DNA of 64,000 nucleotides. Origin: Crocinitomicaceae bacterium (GTDB taxonomy: Bacteria > Bacteroidota > Bacteroidia > Flavobacteriales_D > Crocinitomicaceae). Positions within the stretch are counted from its first letter, which is position 1; every line of letters begins with the position of its first letter. The notes below the pieces were generated by a model that was given only the letters and a program-made list of their open reading frames with translations, did not search any database and was not told where the DNA came from. The stretch lies in NCBI GenBank assembly GCA_029247685.1, contig JAQWKT010000035.1, positions 1-64,000 on the forward strand, written 5' to 3'. A program made the translations under genes and the position numbers. Below, in pieces: positions 62,101 through 64,000 of this stretch.

Positions 62101-63000
62101 TTGACATTAGTGAATCAACACAACTCCATAAAAGCACTCATTAATTTGGTAGATGATCCAGACGAATCTATATTCGGGCAAGTAAGAAGTGAAATAATCA
62201 AATATGGAATTGAAGCAATCCCTTATCTTGCAAGCTCCTGGAATGATGATCTTTTTGGGAATATTCATCAAAATAGAATTAAAAACTTAATTAATGACAT
62301 TCATTTTTCTGATGTAAAAAACCAATTGAAAGAATGGATGAAATGCCCCGAAAAAGATTTACTCAAAGGAGCTATCATTGTTTCTAGATATATTTCATCA
62401 GAAATTAATTCTGATAAAATATACAATTACTTTGAAGAATTAAAACGAGACATTTGGTTAGAGATGAATAATTATCAAACCGCCTTTGAAAAAATAAAAA
62501 TTATTAATCGAGTTCTTTTTGAACACCATGATTTTTCTGGGGATAAAAACAATTATCATTCGCCAGAAAACTCCTATATACACCAGGTAATCAAATCTAA
62601 AAAAGGAAACCCGCTAAGTTTAAGTTTAATTTATAGTGTCTTGGCTCAATCACTCGATGTTCCTGTTTATGGAGTTAACCTGCCAAAACATTTCATCTTA
62701 GCATATATGGATATGGAAGGCACTAATGCTGCTATCAATAAAGAAAATGATTTTGGAACATTGTTTTATATCAATCCTTTTTCAAACGGGAAGATTTTAA
62801 ATCTAGAAGAAATTAAATCATTTCTAGATGACTTAAGCCTTAAACACGATCGCCATTTTTTTGAGCCTTGTTCTAATTCAGACATTATTAAACGGATGGT
62901 TAATAACCTAATTTATTCTTACAAGGAAAGCAATAAAAAACAACAAGTTTCTGAACTAAAAGAGCTTCTTCATATTCTTAAAAACCCTAGTTTAGGGTGA
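62101..63000 (+). CDS. SirB1/transglutaminase-like family protein
   Basis: YHSPENSYIHQVIKSKKGNPLSLSLIYSVLAQSLDVPVYGVNLPKHFILAY; start uncertain (TTG 62101 or GTG 62110). Confidence 0.8.
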   Translation: MTLVNQHNSIKALINLVDDPDESIFGQVRSEIIKYGIEAIPYLASSWNDDLFGNIHQNRIKNLINDIHFSDVKNQLKEWMKCPEKDLLKGAIIVSRYISSEINSDKIYNYFEELKRDIWLEMNNYQTAFEKIKIINRVLFEHHDFSGDKNNYHSPENSYIHQVIKSKKGNPLSLSLIYSVLAQSLDVPVYGVNLPKHFILAYMDMEGTNAAINKENDFGTLFYINPFSNGKILNLEEIKSFLDDLSLKHDRHFFEPCSNSDIIKRMVNNLIYSYKESNKKQQVSELKELLHILKNPSLG

Positions 63001-64000
63001 ATTTAACATCTAAATTCTCTAATGATTTAAATAGCTTTTTAGAAGGTTTAACTCGTATACTTCTAGAATGAAGTTTAATATCTATATTTTCCTTAAGATC
63101 TTGAACGGTTATTTTTAATTCACAATCGCCATTATTTTCTTTTAAAACTTTATTTATTTCTTGAATATAAATTTGATTTAAATCGGCATTAAACAAATGT
63201 AATTTGATATTTTTTATCCGTTTTTCAGCAAGCTGGTTAAGTAACTCTATCGAATTCACCCTAAACTCCATTCTGTCATTATACCTTGATTTTTGGAACA
63301 CCCCCCTTACACAAATAAATGCTCCTGTGGATAGAAAATGTTGGTAACGCAAATAGGTTTCTCCAAACAAAAATAGTTTATGTGTATCGTTATAGTCCTC
63401 CATATGTAAAACCCCATATTTATCTCCTCTTCTAGATAATCTTTCTTCTGCATTGGATACAATTGCAGCAACTATAAGTTCTTTACGACCTACTTCATTT
63501 GGCTTACTTAGCATGGAAACATTAGCATTACAAAAAGCTTTTATTTCATATTTGAAATCATCTAATGGATGACCTGAAATAAATACTCCTACAACTTCTT
63601 TTTCTTTAGTTAGCTTTGTTAAGCTGTTCCAAGGCTCCGCTTCCGGGTATTCAGGTTCCGGAAGGCTTACCTCCGTTTGATCGCCAAACATAGAAACTTG
63701 AGAAGAATTTTGTTCTTGTTGAAATCTAGCTCCAAAAGAAAGGACTTTATCTAAAAAACTTCTCCCTTGAATATCTTCGACAAAAAACTGCGAACGATGA
63801 CAATTTTTAAACGAATCAAAAGCACCTGCATAAGTCAGATTTTTAAAGGAGGTCGTATTACAAACTCTTAGGTTAATTCGTTTAGCAAGATCAAAAACAG
63901 AATGGTAATTTCCATTTTTAATTCGATCAGAAACTATGGCTTCTACCGGAGCACTTCCTAATCCCAAAATAGCGCCAAGTCCAAAACGAATTTCACCCTT
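62987..64000 (-). CDS. dnaE: DNA polymerase III subunit alpha, C-terminal part (truncated by window edge)
   Basis: Frame stays open past the ORF-track Met to the edge (KGEIRFGLGAILGLGSAPVEAIV); FDLAKRINLRVCNTTSFKNLTYAGAFDSF; EVVGVFISGHPLDDF; OB-fold region. Confidence 0.93.
   Translation of the reverse strand, partial: KGEIRFGLGAILGLGSAPVEAIVSDRIKNGNYHSVFDLAKRINLRVCNTTSFKNLTYAGAFDSFKNCHRSQFFVEDIQGRSFLDKVLSFGARFQQEQNSSQVSMFGDQTEVSLPEPEYPEAEPWNSLTKLTKEKEVVGVFISGHPLDDFKYEIKAFCNANVSMLSKPNEVGRKELIVAAIVSNAEERLSRRGDKYGVLHMEDYNDTHKLFLFGETYLRYQHFLSTGAFICVRGVFQKSRYNDRMEFRVNSIELLNQLAEKRIKNIKLHLFNADLNQIYIQEINKVLKENNGDCELKITVQDLKENIDIKLHSRSIRVKPSKKLFKSLENLDVKFTLN

Noticed and set aside
62987-63000. Overlapping ends of the SirB1-like gene and dnaE
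   Set aside because: Short convergent 3' overlap (14 bp), common in compact genomes; similar overlaps occur at 4372-4388, 8774-8777 and 55637-55647.

Overview
AT-rich window from a Bacteroidota genome, probably Flavobacteriales. Lineage is inferred from the T9SS/gliding genes, TAnnTTTG-type promoters and gene families; it was not computed. About 45 densely packed protein genes and one tRNA-Val(TAC). Main blocks: (1) a polysaccharide flippase / chain-length / O-antigen-ligase trio; (2) a coiled-coil protein - zapA - rny operon, tsaB and OmpR-type regulators; (3) a type IX secretion core, ispF-porV-porU <-> PorP/SprF-like - gldJ - murF; (4) nhaD-exbB-exbD-tonB-like-folC, where the tonB-like gene is split by a -1 frame change in an A-rich linker containing two A_AAA_AAG heptamers; (5) two tandem thioredoxin-like (CGWC) T9SS cargo genes with a 77-nt near-identical core; (6) peptidases (S1, S41, S46), a PKD/SprB-repeat adhesin and a membrane-anchored patatin; (7) the C-terminal part of dnaE at the right edge. 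No CRISPR array, transposase, integrase, prophage or rRNA was seen. Best candidates for something new: the frame-split tonB, a possible minus-strand small RNA at 61.9-62.1 kb, the enlarged GldJ with an inserted cadherin-like segment, and a terminator-like hairpin abutting the murF start codon.
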